Source of the DNA: Kitasatospora sp. NA04385
GTDB taxonomy: Bacteria > Actinomycetota > Actinomycetes > Streptomycetales > Streptomycetaceae
Direction of reading: 5' to 3'
DNA: 64,000 bases
Assembly: GCF_013364235.1 (NCBI RefSeq)
Contig: NZ_CP054919.1
Location: 6,827,728 to 6,891,727 of the forward strand
In this document: positions 1-8,460 of the stretch, piece after piece
How the letters are laid out: every line of letters starts with the position of its first letter
How positions within the stretch are numbered: the stretch's first letter is position 1
Position numbers and translations under genes: made by a program
The notes under the pieces: generated by a model
Told to the model about the DNA's origin: nothing
Seen by the model: the letters and a program-made list of their open reading frames with translations, nothing else
Database searches by the model: none

Positions 1-1010
1 AGGGCGAACCGGCCGAAGTTCAGGAAACCGACCAGGGCGAGCAGCCCGACCAGCAGCGGCAGGGTCACCACCGAGACGTGGGTGGCCCAGATGAAGCCCT
101 TGCCCGCCCACAGCTGGAAGCCGTGCACCGGCACCATGGCACTGGGGGCGCCGAGCGCGTCGGAGATGGTGGTGAAGCGGTAGCCCTCGCCCTGCAGCTT
201 GACGATGATCTGCTCCAGCGCCTCGACGGTCTCGGCGCGGTCGCCGCCCGCGTCGTGCAGCAGGACCAGCTCGCCCGCGCCGGGCGTGGACGGCATCGCC
301 GCCTTGACGATCTCCTCCACGCCGGGACGCTTCCAGTCGTCCGTGTCGCGGTCGATGAACGCCGTGAGGTAGCCGTGCGCGCCCACGTACTTGATGACCG
401 GGTAGTTCCAGTCGTCCATCGCGGAGGCGTCGGAGGAGTACGGCGGCCGGAACAGCGAGCTGTGGACGCCCGCGACGCCGGCCAGCGCCAGCTGGGTCTG
501 CGCCAGCTCCCAGCTGATCCGGGTGTGCGACTGGTAGGACAGGTCGGGGTGGGTGAAGGTGTGCAGGCCGATCTCGTGGCCGCCCGCGACGATCTGCCGG
601 ATCAGCTCCGGGTTGCGGGTGGTCATCGAGCCGGTCACGAAGAAGTCGGCCCGGATGTCGTGGTCGGCGAGCACCTTCAGGATCTTCGGGGTCCACTCCG
701 GGGAGGGGCCGTCGTCGAAGCTCAGCACCACGGTCTTGTCGGGTATCCGGTAGCTCACCGGGTGCGCCTTCTTGTCACCGCGCGCGTCGATGACCGGGCC
801 GCCGTGGAGCAGCTCCTCGGGGACGGTCGTCTTGTCCACCGACTGGGCGATCCGGGTGTCGTGGAACACCTCGTTGTTGGCCAGGCCGCGCAGCACGAGC
901 AGCACCAGCAGGCACGCCAGCAGGGACAGCGGCATGAAGAACCGCAGCGGCGGCGCGGCCAGTCGGCGCGGCCTGAGCAGGGACTGCCGGCGGCGCTGGT
1001 GGCGGGACAA
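1..1010 (-). CDS. Polysaccharide deacetylase (NodB domain), probably bifunctional with GT2; 3-prime end outside window
   Basis: This is a membrane-anchored carbohydrate esterase family 4 enzyme, expected to remove N-acetyl groups from a cell-surface polysaccharide outside the membrane. A TTG start is chosen because AGGAG sits 5 nt upstream. A basic N-terminus is followed by a membrane helix at about residues 24-43. The NodB metal and catalytic motif SFDDGPSPEW is near residue 96, then the zinc-ligand motif GLHTFTHPDL, FRPPYSS, and LLHDAGGD near the end of the domain. A second hydrophobic helix begins just before the window edge, which is how bifunctional deacetylase/glycosyltransferase-2 proteins of Streptomyces are built. 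The GT2 half is therefore inferred, not seen. The small membrane gene upstream on the same strand is a likely partner. Confidence 0.85.
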   Translation of the reverse strand, partial: MSRHQRRRQSLLRPRRLAAPPLRFFMPLSLLACLLVLLVLRGLANNEVFHDTRIAQSVDKTTVPEELLHGGPVIDARGDKKAHPVSYRIPDKTVVLSFDDGPSPEWTPKILKVLADHDIRADFFVTGSMTTRNPELIRQIVAGGHEIGLHTFTHPDLSYQSHTRISWELAQTQLALAGVAGVHSSLFRPPYSSDASAMDDWNYPVIKYVGAHGYLTAFIDRDTDDWKRPGVEEIVKAAMPSTPGAGELVLLHDAGGDRAETVEALEQIIVKLQGEGYRFTTISDALGAPSAMVPVHGFQLWAGKGFIWATHVSVVTLPLLVGLLALVGFLNFGRFA

Positions 1011-1059
1011 TGGCGCTCCTGGGAATGGGTGGTGCGGAGGGTACGGGGGTGGCCGGCCG

Positions 1060-1560
1060 TCAGGAGTGCTTGACCGACTGGCCCGAAGCCGTCGACCCGG
1101 CCGATCCGGCGGTGGGCTTGGAGGCGGACTTCGACGTGCCCGGCTTCGCACTGCCGGACGGGCTCTTGGAACTGCCGGTCGAACTCTTCGCGCCGGGCGT
1201 CGCGGAACGGCCGGCCGTCCCGGTCGCCGAGGGCGAGGAGGAGGCCGAGGCCGACGCCGAGGGGGAGGCGGACGGTGCGGGGGAGGCGGCCGGCGCGGCG
1301 GCCGGTGCCTGCGTGGGCTGCGGGGGGATCACCAGCGGGGGAGCGTCCGCCTGGACGCCGATCAGGCTGCCGCCCATCGCCACCGCCAGGACCGCGCCCA
1401 CCAGCGAGATCGGCCAGCCCAGGCCGCGGAGCAGGCGTCCGCGCAGACCCGACTGGTCGACGAACACCGGTTCGGGGGCCGGCTCCTCGAAGCCGTCGAA
1501 ATCGTCGGGTTCCCCCGGATGGACCGGGCCGCCCTCGGGGGGCGTGATGACAGAGCGCAC
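1060..1560 (-). CDS. Small single-pass membrane protein with Pro/Ala/Ser-rich tail
   Basis: The protein has 166 aa and starts with GTG. An acidic, proline-containing cytoplasmic segment (residues 1-38) is followed by a basic stretch and one membrane helix at about 46-69. The outer part is a low-complexity tail of Ala, Pro, Ser and later Lys/Gly/Ser, likely disordered or spanning the wall. No enzymatic motif is visible. It lies 49 bp upstream of the polysaccharide deacetylase on the same strand, so the two probably form one transcript. A role as accessory protein to that envelope enzyme is inference from position only. Confidence 0.7.
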   Translation of the reverse strand: MRSVITPPEGGPVHPGEPDDFDGFEEPAPEPVFVDQSGLRGRLLRGLGWPISLVGAVLAVAMGGSLIGVQADAPPLVIPPQPTQAPAAAPAASPAPSASPSASASASSSPSATGTAGRSATPGAKSSTGSSKSPSGSAKPGTSKSASKPTAGSAGSTASGQSVKHS

Positions 1561-1883
1561 CTTGCAGCGCCTCTCAGTGCAGGGTACGTGGACCGCGGGA
1601 GCGTAGGCCGAACGCTAGTCCACCCCGCTGTGGGCAATGGGGCCCTGTGTCCGCATTTGGCGCGATATTCGGCAGTGTTGTAATCGGATTGAGATGAGGG
1701 TGGAGGCATAACCGTAGGCGGACGGCTGCGGACCGTTGACCTTGGCACATGTCCGTCAGGAGCGGGCGGGCAGAACGGCGGTGGCCCTTGCGGCCCCCGT
1801 TAGGATGACGGCCTCGTCCCATCGGCCGCCGCCCGTCACCGCGGGCGGGCCCAGGCCCCGCCGCTACGCCGCAAGGAGCCCGT
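1561..1883. other. Divergent intergenic region, 323 bp
   Basis: No credible gene is seen here. It separates two divergently oriented envelope genes and must hold promoters for both. The stretch around 1655-1720 is clearly more A/T-rich than its surroundings, as expected for promoter DNA, but no sigma consensus could be assigned with confidence. Confidence 0.5.
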
Positions 1884-2864
1884 GTGAGCAAGCCCCGCCG
1901 CATACCCCGTCACCGTGCGTGGAGCGTGCTCACCCTGCCCGCCCTGCTGAGCCTGCTCGCCGCGTGCTCCAGCGGCCCGGCCGCGGGCGGGGGCGACGCG
2001 GCTGCGGGGGCGGGGGCGTCGGGCGCGAAGGGCGGGGCCGCCGCGAGCGCCTCGCCGACGCCGACCGGCCCGCCCGGGACGCTGTTCGACTCCTTCCACT
2101 ACACCGGGCCCGACGACCCCGCCTTCACCGACCACGGCTGGGAGGCCCGGGAGGGCGCGGGCGGCCCCGGCGTGAAGGACACCTGGAGCGCCGCCGGCGC
2201 CTCCTTCCCCACCGACGCCGACGCCCAGGGCGGCCGGGTCCTCCAGCTGCGCTCGTCCACCGACGGCACCAAGCAGGGCACCGAGCAGGTCGAGGTGCAG
2301 ACCACCGGCGCCCGGTTCCTGAACGGGACGTACGCCGCCCGGGTCTACCTCAGCGACAAGCCCGGCAGCGGCCGCAACGGCGACCACGTCGTCCAGACCT
2401 TCTTCCCGATCTCGCCCGAGGACTCCTCGGCGAACTACAGCGAGCTCGACTACGAGTACATGGCCAACGGCGGCTGGGGCTCGGTCGGCCCGCAGCTGGA
2501 CACCACCAGCTGGTACAAGGCCGATCCGCCGGACCGGGTCACCCACGCCCTCAAGCAGCACCTGCAGGGCTGGCACCTGATGATGATCACCGCGGTGGAC
2601 GGGAAGGTGACCTACTCGCTGGACGGCAAGGACCTGTTCACCAGTTCCGGCAAGTACGTCGCCCGGGAGAAGGTCGACGTCCACTTCAGCAACTGGTTCA
2701 TCGACCTGATGCCCTCCCTCGGCGCCGGGCGCACCTGGGACATGAAGGTCAACTGGTTCTACCACAAGGCGGACGAGGCGGTGTCCCAGGCCGACGTCCA
2801 GAAGGCGGTGGACGGCTTCTACGCCGCGGGCACCGACTACGTCAACACCCTGCCGAAGCCCTGA
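1884..2864 (+). CDS. Secreted lipoprotein with GH16-like beta-glucanase domain
   Basis: The protein has 326 aa. The GTG start is fixed by AAGGAG five bases upstream. A basic n-region and hydrophobic stretch end in a lipobox (LLAAC, Cys28), so it should be anchored on the outer face of the membrane. A Gly/Ala-rich linker follows, then a beta-sandwich-like domain from about residue 67. The stretch SELDYEYM at 186-193 matches the GH16 catalytic pattern E-x-D-x-E (Glu187, Asp189, Glu191), and the C-terminal strand contains W-F-Y. This suggests a laminarinase or related glucan hydrolase, or a concanavalin-like glycan binder. The substrate cannot be read from sequence. Confidence 0.75.
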   Translation: MSKPRRIPRHRAWSVLTLPALLSLLAACSSGPAAGGGDAAAGAGASGAKGGAAASASPTPTGPPGTLFDSFHYTGPDDPAFTDHGWEAREGAGGPGVKDTWSAAGASFPTDADAQGGRVLQLRSSTDGTKQGTEQVEVQTTGARFLNGTYAARVYLSDKPGSGRNGDHVVQTFFPISPEDSSANYSELDYEYMANGGWGSVGPQLDTTSWYKADPPDRVTHALKQHLQGWHLMMITAVDGKVTYSLDGKDLFTSSGKYVAREKVDVHFSNWFIDLMPSLGAGRTWDMKVNWFYHKADEAVSQADVQKAVDGFYAAGTDYVNTLPKP

Positions 2865-2871
2865 CCGGGCC

Positions 2872-2890
2872 GGGCCCGTCCTCCGGGCCC
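2872..2890 (+). terminator. Hairpin terminator after GH16-like lipoprotein gene
   Basis: GGGCCCG and CGGGCCC form a perfect 7-bp stem around a 5-nt loop, starting 7 bp after the stop codon. There is no U-tract, which is usual for streptomycete terminators. Confidence 0.55.
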
Positions 2891-2893
2891 ACT

Positions 2894-3387
2894 GAGCCTT
2901 TTCAGGGCGGGCACCGAACGGGTGACGGTCGAGCGGTGGGGATGGGGGCAGAACGAACGAGGCTCCCGGGCGGTTGAGCGAGATGTCTCACGTCTCAAGC
3001 AACCAGCCAGGAAGCCTCGTTGGTTACCTATCCTGTCGCACTGAACCTGCCGCACGCGCTCGTCGAGTGGGTCACCATGCTCATCGTCGCCCGCGAAGGC
3101 GACCGCCGCTGCAAACTCCGTCCCTCCCAACGCGCCTTGGCCGACATGGCGTACACCGGCGCCGACGGCACCTTCGCCGTACCGACCGGACGTCCCGCCC
3201 GCAAGGAACTCAGCCCCGCGCAGCGGTCCTTGAACCGGGCCCACACCCGGCTCCGCCACCCGGTCGAGCGAGGCGTGGCCACGCTCAAGCGCTGGAGAAT
3301 TTTCCGACACGCACGCTGCAGCCCGAACTGGCTGATGTCAACAGCCGAGGCCGTCCTCACCCTCGAGCTTCAACGTTGAAAAGGCTC
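2894..3387 (+). mobile_element. Internally deleted IS5-superfamily element, copy A
   Basis: The element is 494 bp with perfect 11-bp terminal inverted repeats (GAGCCTTTTCA at the left, TGAAAAGGCTC at the right). It is flanked by a 3-bp direct repeat ACT on both sides, the expected target duplication. A related element about 3 kb away has the same termini. The internal transposase gene is shortened, so this copy can only move if helped in trans. Confidence 0.8.
3020..3379 (+). pseudogene. DDE_Tnp_4-type transposase remnant, large in-frame deletion
   Basis: The reading frame opens with TTG preceded by AGGAAG and runs 119 codons to a TGA inside the right terminal repeat. The N-terminal part (ending PSQRAL) is joined directly to the C-terminal part (ADMAYTG...NRAHTRLRHPVERG...LTLELQR). 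In copy B about 77 further codons separate these segments. The joint lies at GCC(C/T)TGG, which occurs at both ends of the lost piece in copy B, so deletion between short direct repeats is likely. The first catalytic aspartate region of the family is absent, so no active transposase is expected. Confidence 0.8.
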
Positions 3388-3414
3388 ACTGACCCACTTC
3401 GGAACTACTCGTCC

Positions 3415-4384
3415 AGGGCGCGTATTTGGTCGTGATCAAGTGGTGGTTCTGGTGAGGTCCTTGATCCAGATCATCGCGCCTCGAAGGCGGAGGCCGGCGA
3501 GGTAGCTCGGCGGGGTCTTGTCGTAGCGCGTGGCTGTGCCCCGCCAGGCCCTCATCTTGTTGATCAGGCGCTCGGCGGTGTTCCGGTCCTTGTAGAACTC
3601 GGCGTCGTGGCTGACGGGCCGGCCGCCCCTGCTGCCTTTCTTCTTGCGGTTGGCGGCTTGGTCGACCTTCTCCGGGATGACGGCCTTGATGTGGCGTTTA
3701 CTCAGGTGAGAGCGGTTACCGCGGGACGAGTGGGCCTTGTCCCCGGCGACCGCGTCGGGCCGGGTGCGGGGACGGCCGACGGGCTCGCGGACACGAATCC
3801 TCTTCAGCACGGTGATGAACTGCGGGCTGTTGGCGGCCCGGCCCTCGGTCAGGACGAAGGCCGGCGGGCGGCACTTTCGCTCCCCGGCGATGTGGACCTT
3901 GCTGGTCTGCCTGCCCTTGGAACGTCCGAGAAGGGCTGCCTTCAGGCGGAGCCTGCGTCGGCGTCGGACGTGCCGCCGCTCTTCCCGTCCCGGGTCGTCG
4001 TGCCCGTCTTGCTCCTCCGGGCCGCCCCCTTTTGCCGGGGCCTGTTCGCCTCCTCGGCGGCTTCCGCGATCGCGCCCCCCAGCAGGGACTCGGAGACGCC
4101 GGCGTCCCTCCACTGCCGGAACCGGTTGTGGACGGTCGACCATGTACCGAACCCCCGGGGCGTCCCACGCCACTGGCTGCCGGTCTTGAAGTGCCGGACC
4201 ATGCCCTCGAACTGCCGACGCAGCCGCTCGTGATACGGACCGTACTCGCCGATCGGCAGGTACGGCTCGATGAACTCCCACTCCGCACCGGAAAGCTGCC
4301 CTCGCGTCACGACACACGGTCTACTGGATCAGGCCGCGCCGCGAGGGCAACTCCCCAGAATGATCACAACAGAATACGAGCCCT
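3415..4384 (-). mobile_element. Decayed two-frame IS5-family element
   Basis: The element is about 970 bp with imperfect terminal inverted repeats: the left end reads AGGGCGCGTATT and the reverse complement of the right end reads AGGGCTCGTATT. Both continue to a shared GTGATCA. It carries an orfA/orfB transposase on the minus strand. Its right end touches the CTAG target of the neighbouring IS481 element. No convincing target duplication is visible. Confidence 0.75.
3436..4310 (-). pseudogene. IS5-family transposase in two frames (orfA, orfB), lacking first catalytic Asp
   Basis: OrfA (122 codons from ATG at 4310) begins MTRGQLSGAEWEFIEPYLP, the usual N-terminus of streptomycete IS5-type transposases. 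OrfB continues in the -1 frame from about 4000 with LLGRSKGRQTSKVH, the second catalytic region (DKAHSSRGN) and the third (ERLINKMRAWRG). Such elements normally make the full protein by frameshifting. Here the stretch that usually carries the first aspartate (VDST type) between GGAIAEAAEE and the RQKG segment is missing, so the product should be inactive. The missing segment is judged from memory of the family, not from an alignment. Confidence 0.75.
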
Positions 4385-5336
4385 AGGTGTTCTGTCCTGT
4401 GAGGTTGGGGACGCGGCTGGCGGGTGGTTTGCCTGCGAGTGCGGTGTGTCCGCGGTGGTGATTGTAGGTGTGGAGCCAGGTGGGGTAGGCGTCGCGGCGT
4501 TCCTGTTCGGTACGGTAGGGCTTGGCGTAGGCCCACTCGTCGAGCAGGGTGCGGTTGAAGCGTTCGACCTTGCCGTTGCTCTGCGGCCGGTAGGGGCGGG
4601 TGCGCTTGTGCGTGATCCCGTTGGCCGCGAGGGCGTCGCGCCACAGGTGGGACTTGTAGCAGGCGCCGTTGTCGGTCATGACCCGCCGGACGGTGATGCC
4701 GGCCCGGGTGAAGAAGTCGTTGGCCCGGGCCCAGAACGCAGTGGCGGTCTCCTTGCGCTCGTCCGCGAGGATCTCGCTGTAGGCCAGGCGGGAGTGGTCG
4801 TCGACGGCGTTGTGCAGGTAGCTGTAGCCGACGCCGGAACGTGTTCCGCGTCCGGCTTGGCGGCCCAGGGCTCTGTGGCCGCCGCCGTCGGGGATGTTGC
4901 CGAGCTTCTTGACGTCGACGTGGACCAGCTCGCCTGGGGCGTCGTGCTCGTAGCGTCGTATCGGCCGTCCGGTGGCGCGGTCGAGGTGGGCCAGACGGGC
5001 GAGGCGGTAGCGGGTCAGGACCCGGTGCACGGTGGCCGGGTTGAGCTTCAGCAGGTAGGCGATACGCGCCGGGCCCCAGCGGCGCAGGACGCGGACCTTG
5101 ATGATCCGCCGCTCGGTACGGGTCGGAGTCCGGTTCGGGCTGCGGTGCGGCCGGCTGGAACGGTCGCCCATGCCGGCCTCGCCGAACGCGCGGTAGCGGT
5201 CCGCCCAGCGCATGGCTGTGGTGGGCGAGACCTGGAAACGCTCGGCGGCCCGGCGCAGTGGCCATCCGTCCTCGACCACACAGCGGGCCAGGCGCAGGCG
5301 TCCGGTCTCGGTCAGCGGTGCGCTACGGTGTGGCAT
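4383..5336 (-). CDS. IS481-family transposase
   Basis: The protein has 317 aa, normal for the family. The start MPHRSAPLT is chosen because GAAAGG lies about 7 nt upstream; an upstream in-frame ATG (5378) has no such site. An N-terminal winged or HTH segment (WPLRRAAERFQVSPTTAMRW) is followed by an integrase catalytic core. The DDE triad is visible as Asp141 (HVDVKK), Asp222 (TDNGACYKS) and Glu258 (NGKVERFN). The frame is open throughout. The stop codon TAG is not part of the element proper: it is formed by the CTAG target duplication at the left end. Confidence 0.93.
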   Translation of the reverse strand: MPHRSAPLTETGRLRLARCVVEDGWPLRRAAERFQVSPTTAMRWADRYRAFGEAGMGDRSSRPHRSPNRTPTRTERRIIKVRVLRRWGPARIAYLLKLNPATVHRVLTRYRLARLAHLDRATGRPIRRYEHDAPGELVHVDVKKLGNIPDGGGHRALGRQAGRGTRSGVGYSYLHNAVDDHSRLAYSEILADERKETATAFWARANDFFTRAGITVRRVMTDNGACYKSHLWRDALAANGITHKRTRPYRPQSNGKVERFNRTLLDEWAYAKPYRTEQERRDAYPTWLHTYNHHRGHTALAGKPPASRVPNLTGQNT

Positions 5337-5453
5337 GAGGGCCTTTCTGGCAGCCGGTGCAGATGTCGCAATCCACACCGAGCCAGAAGGCCCTCACTCA
5401 TTTCAAGATCACCAGGCCGTGAACCCCGTCACCAACCTCCGTGGTCAGAACAC
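4387..5453 (-). mobile_element. IS481-family insertion sequence, apparently intact
   Basis: The element is 1067 bp, with terminal inverted repeats GTGTTCTG and CAGAACAC. It is flanked on both sides by CTAG, the known preferred and duplicated target core of IS481 elements. It carries one full-length transposase gene. It inserted at the outer end of the adjacent IS5-type element and, on its other side, truncates a small gene. Confidence 0.85.
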
Positions 5454-5457
5454 CTAG

Positions 5458-5706
5458 ATTGCCATGCTGGTGACATTTGGCTCGACCTGGGCTGTGCTGG
5501 CCGTTGGTCACAACATCGCGGGCCACGTCTGCCAGAGCGACCACCAGGGCGCGGGCACCGACCACAGGGGATGTCACTGCCGGGCGAGTCCGAGGCGAGG
5601 GCGGGCACCGTGCCTGGCCCACGTCTGCCGGTGCCACCTTGGCCCGCGTCGTGGGTAGGTCCCAGGTCTCAGTGAAGGCGTCCAAGAATCCCTTGCTCTG
5701 CGCCAT
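5458..5706 (-). pseudogene. Small gene truncated by IS481, coupled to the secreted-protein gene upstream
   Basis: An ATG overlaps the stop of the upstream secreted-protein gene as TGATG, the classic arrangement for translational coupling. The frame starts MAQSKGFLDAFTETWDLPTT and stays open for 83 codons up to the IS481 boundary, after which it continues into IS sequence. The C-terminus was therefore removed by the insertion. I do not recognise the family. The later part of the frame is less convincing as protein, so this call rests on the start overlap and the N-terminal composition. Confidence 0.4.
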
Positions 5707-6155
5707 CAGCCGCTCGGATGGCTAAATCCTTGAAAGTTTCCGTAGCCATAGCCATTGGCGTTGAATGGGGTCATTTGCCCGTTGATGATTGCAAATAGGC
5801 CACTGTTTTCTACTATCAGTACGGCATTGTTGTACTGCCAGAATGCGACATCACCGGTCATCAAATTGGACGGATCTATCCAGGGGAATCGAACCCCCGT
5901 GCCGGCGTATGCCGTGCTGGCGTTTCCTCCATTGAAGGCGATATCAAGAGCATGTGCGACGAGACCTGAGACTTTTTGGCACTGGCCATCCGGGAGGCAG
6001 AAGGTTGTGCTGCTTGGGTCTATCCACTCGGGCGTAATCCGTCCGCGAGCGTGAGCTGCTCCAGCGTTCGCCGGGGCTGCCGGAACAATCGTAATTGCAG
6101 CCGTGATGACGAGGGCTGCGGTCAACTTTCGCAGGCCCGACTTAGTCGTTCGCAA
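5706..6155 (-). CDS. Small secreted protein, low GC, NlpC/P60- or CHAP-like traits
   Basis: The protein has 149 aa from a TTG with AGGGGTGG upstream; an in-frame ATG at 6200 would add 15 residues without a ribosome site. A signal peptide is clear: a basic start RTTKSGLRK, a hydrophobic core, and PANAGAAHA as cleavage region. The mature part contains CQKVSGLVAHALD and later TGDVAFWQYNNAVLIVEN. These resemble the Cys-SGLV and GDV-FW elements of NlpC/P60 or CHAP peptidoglycan hydrolases, but spacing is off and no catalytic His is obvious. GC content is near one half, far below the neighbours, indicating foreign origin. The function remains unassigned. Confidence 0.65.
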   Translation of the reverse strand: MRTTKSGLRKLTAALVITAAITIVPAAPANAGAAHARGRITPEWIDPSSTTFCLPDGQCQKVSGLVAHALDIAFNGGNASTAYAGTGVRFPWIDPSNLMTGDVAFWQYNNAVLIVENSGLFAIINGQMTPFNANGYGYGNFQGFSHPSG

Positions 6156-6453
6156 GCTACCACCCCTGTTTGCTGCAACTTGACGTGCGTCGATACGCAT
6201 CGGAACTGTAACGGAGTTGGCCTGCTCTCAATAGGCCACTTCTCGCCAATGTGAGGTCCTTCAGCTGTGCCTCAATTCTGTTCGCTGAACGGTTGCGGAA
6301 GCCAGTGGCCGAGCTCAATAGGGTGTGTGGCCGGTCTTCTCTGCAGCCGTGCTCCTGATCACCCGCCTGTGACTGCCCTCATGTGATGTCAGCGGCGGGG
6401 CAAGGAGATGACGCTCGCAGCGCCGTCCCCCATGCTCGCCGCTGGGGACCAGT

Positions 6454-7165
6454 GAGCCTTTTCAGCGGTGCAGCTCCAGAGTGAGGACGGCCTTCGCCGC
6501 TGACGTCAGCCAGTTCGGGCTACAGCGGGCATGGCGGAAGATCCGCCAGCGCTTGACGGTGGCGATGCCGCGTTCGACAGGGTGGCAGCCGGGCATGGGC
6601 CCGGTTCAGCGATCTCTGCCTGTCGCTGAGCTCCTTGCGTGGCGGCCGTCTGGCGGGGACGGCGACCGTGCTGCCTGCGCCGGTGTACGCCATGTCGGCC
6701 AGGGCCGGGATGCGGAGCCTGGCGCAGGTCTTGACGATGCGGTGGGTACGGGCGGCGGTCAGGTCGTGGGTGCGGCCTGGAAGGGTACGGGAGATCCATA
6801 CGAGTCTGCCTGTCGGGCCGGTGACGACCTGATGGTTGACGCAGTGGCGGCGGTGCTTGCCGACGCCGATCCGGAAACCGGCGGCGGTCTGGGCGAGCGT
6901 GTCGTGCTTGCGCAGGTACACCGGTGCGACCAGGGCGCGTTGGGAGGGACGGAGTTTGCAGCGGCGGTCGCCTTCGCGGGTGACGATGAGCATGGTGACC
7001 CACTCGACGAGCGCGTGCGGCAGGTCCAGTGCGGCTGGGTACGTGACCAGCAGGGCTCCCGGGCAAGAGTTGAGACGTCGGCTACCTCACTCAACCGTCC
7101 GGGAGCCCCGCGGGTTCTTCCCCACCCGGCACCACTCGATCGGTGGCTGCCTCGACGAGCCCAGC
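6454..7165 (-). mobile_element. Decayed IS5-superfamily element, copy B
   Basis: The right end has the same terminal repeat as copy A (GAGCCTTTTCA at 6454-6464). The body resembles copy A through the transposase and its leader, as far as the CCACCGATCG segment near 7140. The opposite end is either badly mutated near 7145-7165 or has been separated from the body, because a clean matching end lies at 8461-8498 beyond an intervening gene. Confidence 0.6.
6462..7050 (-). pseudogene. DDE_Tnp_4-type transposase remnant, frameshifted
   Basis: This is homologous to the copy A transposase and longer than it: it keeps the segment VAPVYLRKHDTLAQTAAGF...RLRIPAL that copy A lost. After NRAHARL the frame shifts because two bases are missing relative to copy A (CGGCTG-CCACCC against CGGCTCCGCCACCC). 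The rest (HPVERG...LTLELHR) continues in another frame to a TGA within the terminal repeat. The jump from GFRIGVG to KHRRHCVNHQVV also suggests loss of the segment with the first catalytic Asp. The remnant is inactive. Confidence 0.75.
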
Positions 7166-7166
7166 G

Positions 7167-8252
7167 TCAATCCTCGCTGTACACCCACTGCTCGACGCAG
7201 AACAGGGCCCCGGTGATCGTGCTGTCCCCGTCCCGCTCGGACCGCACCCACACGTTGAGCTCGACCGAGCCCACGTTCCCGTACGGGGTGTAACGGAGTT
7301 CCAGCGGATGGTCCTCGGCGTGCCGGAAGAGTTCCGCCTCGACGACGGAGGGGCGGCGGCCGACCAGTTCGATGCCCTGGAAGAGGACCTGCGGGCCGGT
7401 GCGGCCGTGGACGCTCACCGCGTTCAGTTCGGGGCCGTCGGCGCCCTCCCAGTAGTGCGCGCTCACCCCGGCGTGGTCGTAGTGCTCGTCGTCCAGTTCC
7501 CACCTGTCCAGGTCGCGGCCCCCGCCCGGCCGGAACGGGTGGTGGCCCTCGCGCCCGACAGGCTCCCGGCCGCCCAGCGCGGCGGCCACCTGCCGCGGGC
7601 TCATTCCGAAGCGCAGCGGACCGACGCCCCGCAGCGGTGCGCACTCCCAGCGCGACCGGTCCTGACCGACCGTCACCGGCGGAGGATCTGGGGGCGTTTG
7701 CCGGTCATGCGAAGGGCGGGTCAACCTGGCGACCGGCTCCGTGTTCCAGGGGTCCTCGGCCAGTTCGGGGCCGGTGGCCAGGAGACCGGTGATCATCCTG
7801 TCGCGGCGCTCCATGGGCCCCGTGGGTGCGTGCCCCCACTCCTGCACCACGCATACGGACAGCCCCCAGGCCGGTACCTCCGGTTCCCCGTGGCGGTTCA
7901 CCCGCACCTCGGCCCCGCCAAGGAGGGCGAGGCGGCGGATGTCGGCGCGGGCCTCGGAAGGCACCCGCGCGACCAGTTCGACCTCCCCCAGCCGCACCAG
8001 CGGCCCGCCCGTCGCGTCGATCAGCACCGCGACCAGCCGCGGCCCCGGCCCGTAGAACGCGCTCAGCCCCGGCTCGTCGTAGTACTCCTGGACCTCTCCC
8101 GTTCGAACCCCCGGCTCGGGTTGGACGCCCGCCACCTCCAGCGCCTCCCGGACCTGCGCCGGGCTCATCCCGAAGCGCAGCGGCCCCACCCCCACCAGCG
8201 GGTCGAGCACCCATCGCTCGCGTTCTCCCGGCGCCCTGTCCCACCAACCCAT
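7167..8252 (-). CDS. Two-repeat protein of unknown function, bounded by IS ends
   Basis: The protein has 361 aa and starts with ATG preceded by AGGGGG. It is built from two tandem homologous domains. Each opens with a W-x-PL-GVGPLRFGMSP-QV-AL segment (residues about 14-36 and 202-226) and continues with a matching beta-rich pattern: an acidic YDE/HYD element, AVLID/AVSVH, GEVELV/GIELVGRRPS. No signal peptide or membrane segment is seen, so it should be cytosolic. The domain is not assigned to a known family here. Similar single-domain proteins in actinobacteria could be immunity-type or sensor proteins, but that is speculation. The gene sits between an IS body and a solitary matching IS end. 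Confidence 0.75.
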   Translation of the reverse strand: MGWWDRAPGERERWVLDPLVGVGPLRFGMSPAQVREALEVAGVQPEPGVRTGEVQEYYDEPGLSAFYGPGPRLVAVLIDATGGPLVRLGEVELVARVPSEARADIRRLALLGGAEVRVNRHGEPEVPAWGLSVCVVQEWGHAPTGPMERRDRMITGLLATGPELAEDPWNTEPVARLTRPSHDRQTPPDPPPVTVGQDRSRWECAPLRGVGPLRFGMSPRQVAAALGGREPVGREGHHPFRPGGGRDLDRWELDDEHYDHAGVSAHYWEGADGPELNAVSVHGRTGPQVLFQGIELVGRRPSVVEAELFRHAEDHPLELRYTPYGNVGSVELNVWVRSERDGDSTITGALFCVEQWVYSED

Positions 8253-8460
8253 ACCAAACCCCCTGCGAACGATCCCGCCACGTCCGGTGCGACCCCGACG
8301 ACGATTTCGGCGGTCACTCTAGACACGGTCTCCGACAGCACCGCAGCCAACCGGACTCCCCGCAGAGCGCAGGGGCACCATCGCGCCCCCGCCCATCAGT
8401 TCTACAGCTCTTGCCACAGCCGCCCGAACCGCACCTCCAGCATCCCCACAGACACCGGGC

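Noticed and set aside
2893..2904. Terminal repeat of copy A as a 12-bp repeat TGAGCCTTTTCA
   Set aside because: The 12-mer is perfect, but treating its first base as part of the ACT target duplication gives matching flanks on both sides, so 11-bp ends are preferred.
2837..3310. Minus-strand open frame across copy A
   Set aside because: Antisense to the transposase remnant; no homology or start signal.
6201..6453. Possible small gene between the secreted protein and IS copy B
   Set aside because: Only short frames without ribosome sites or coding bias; I see nothing here.
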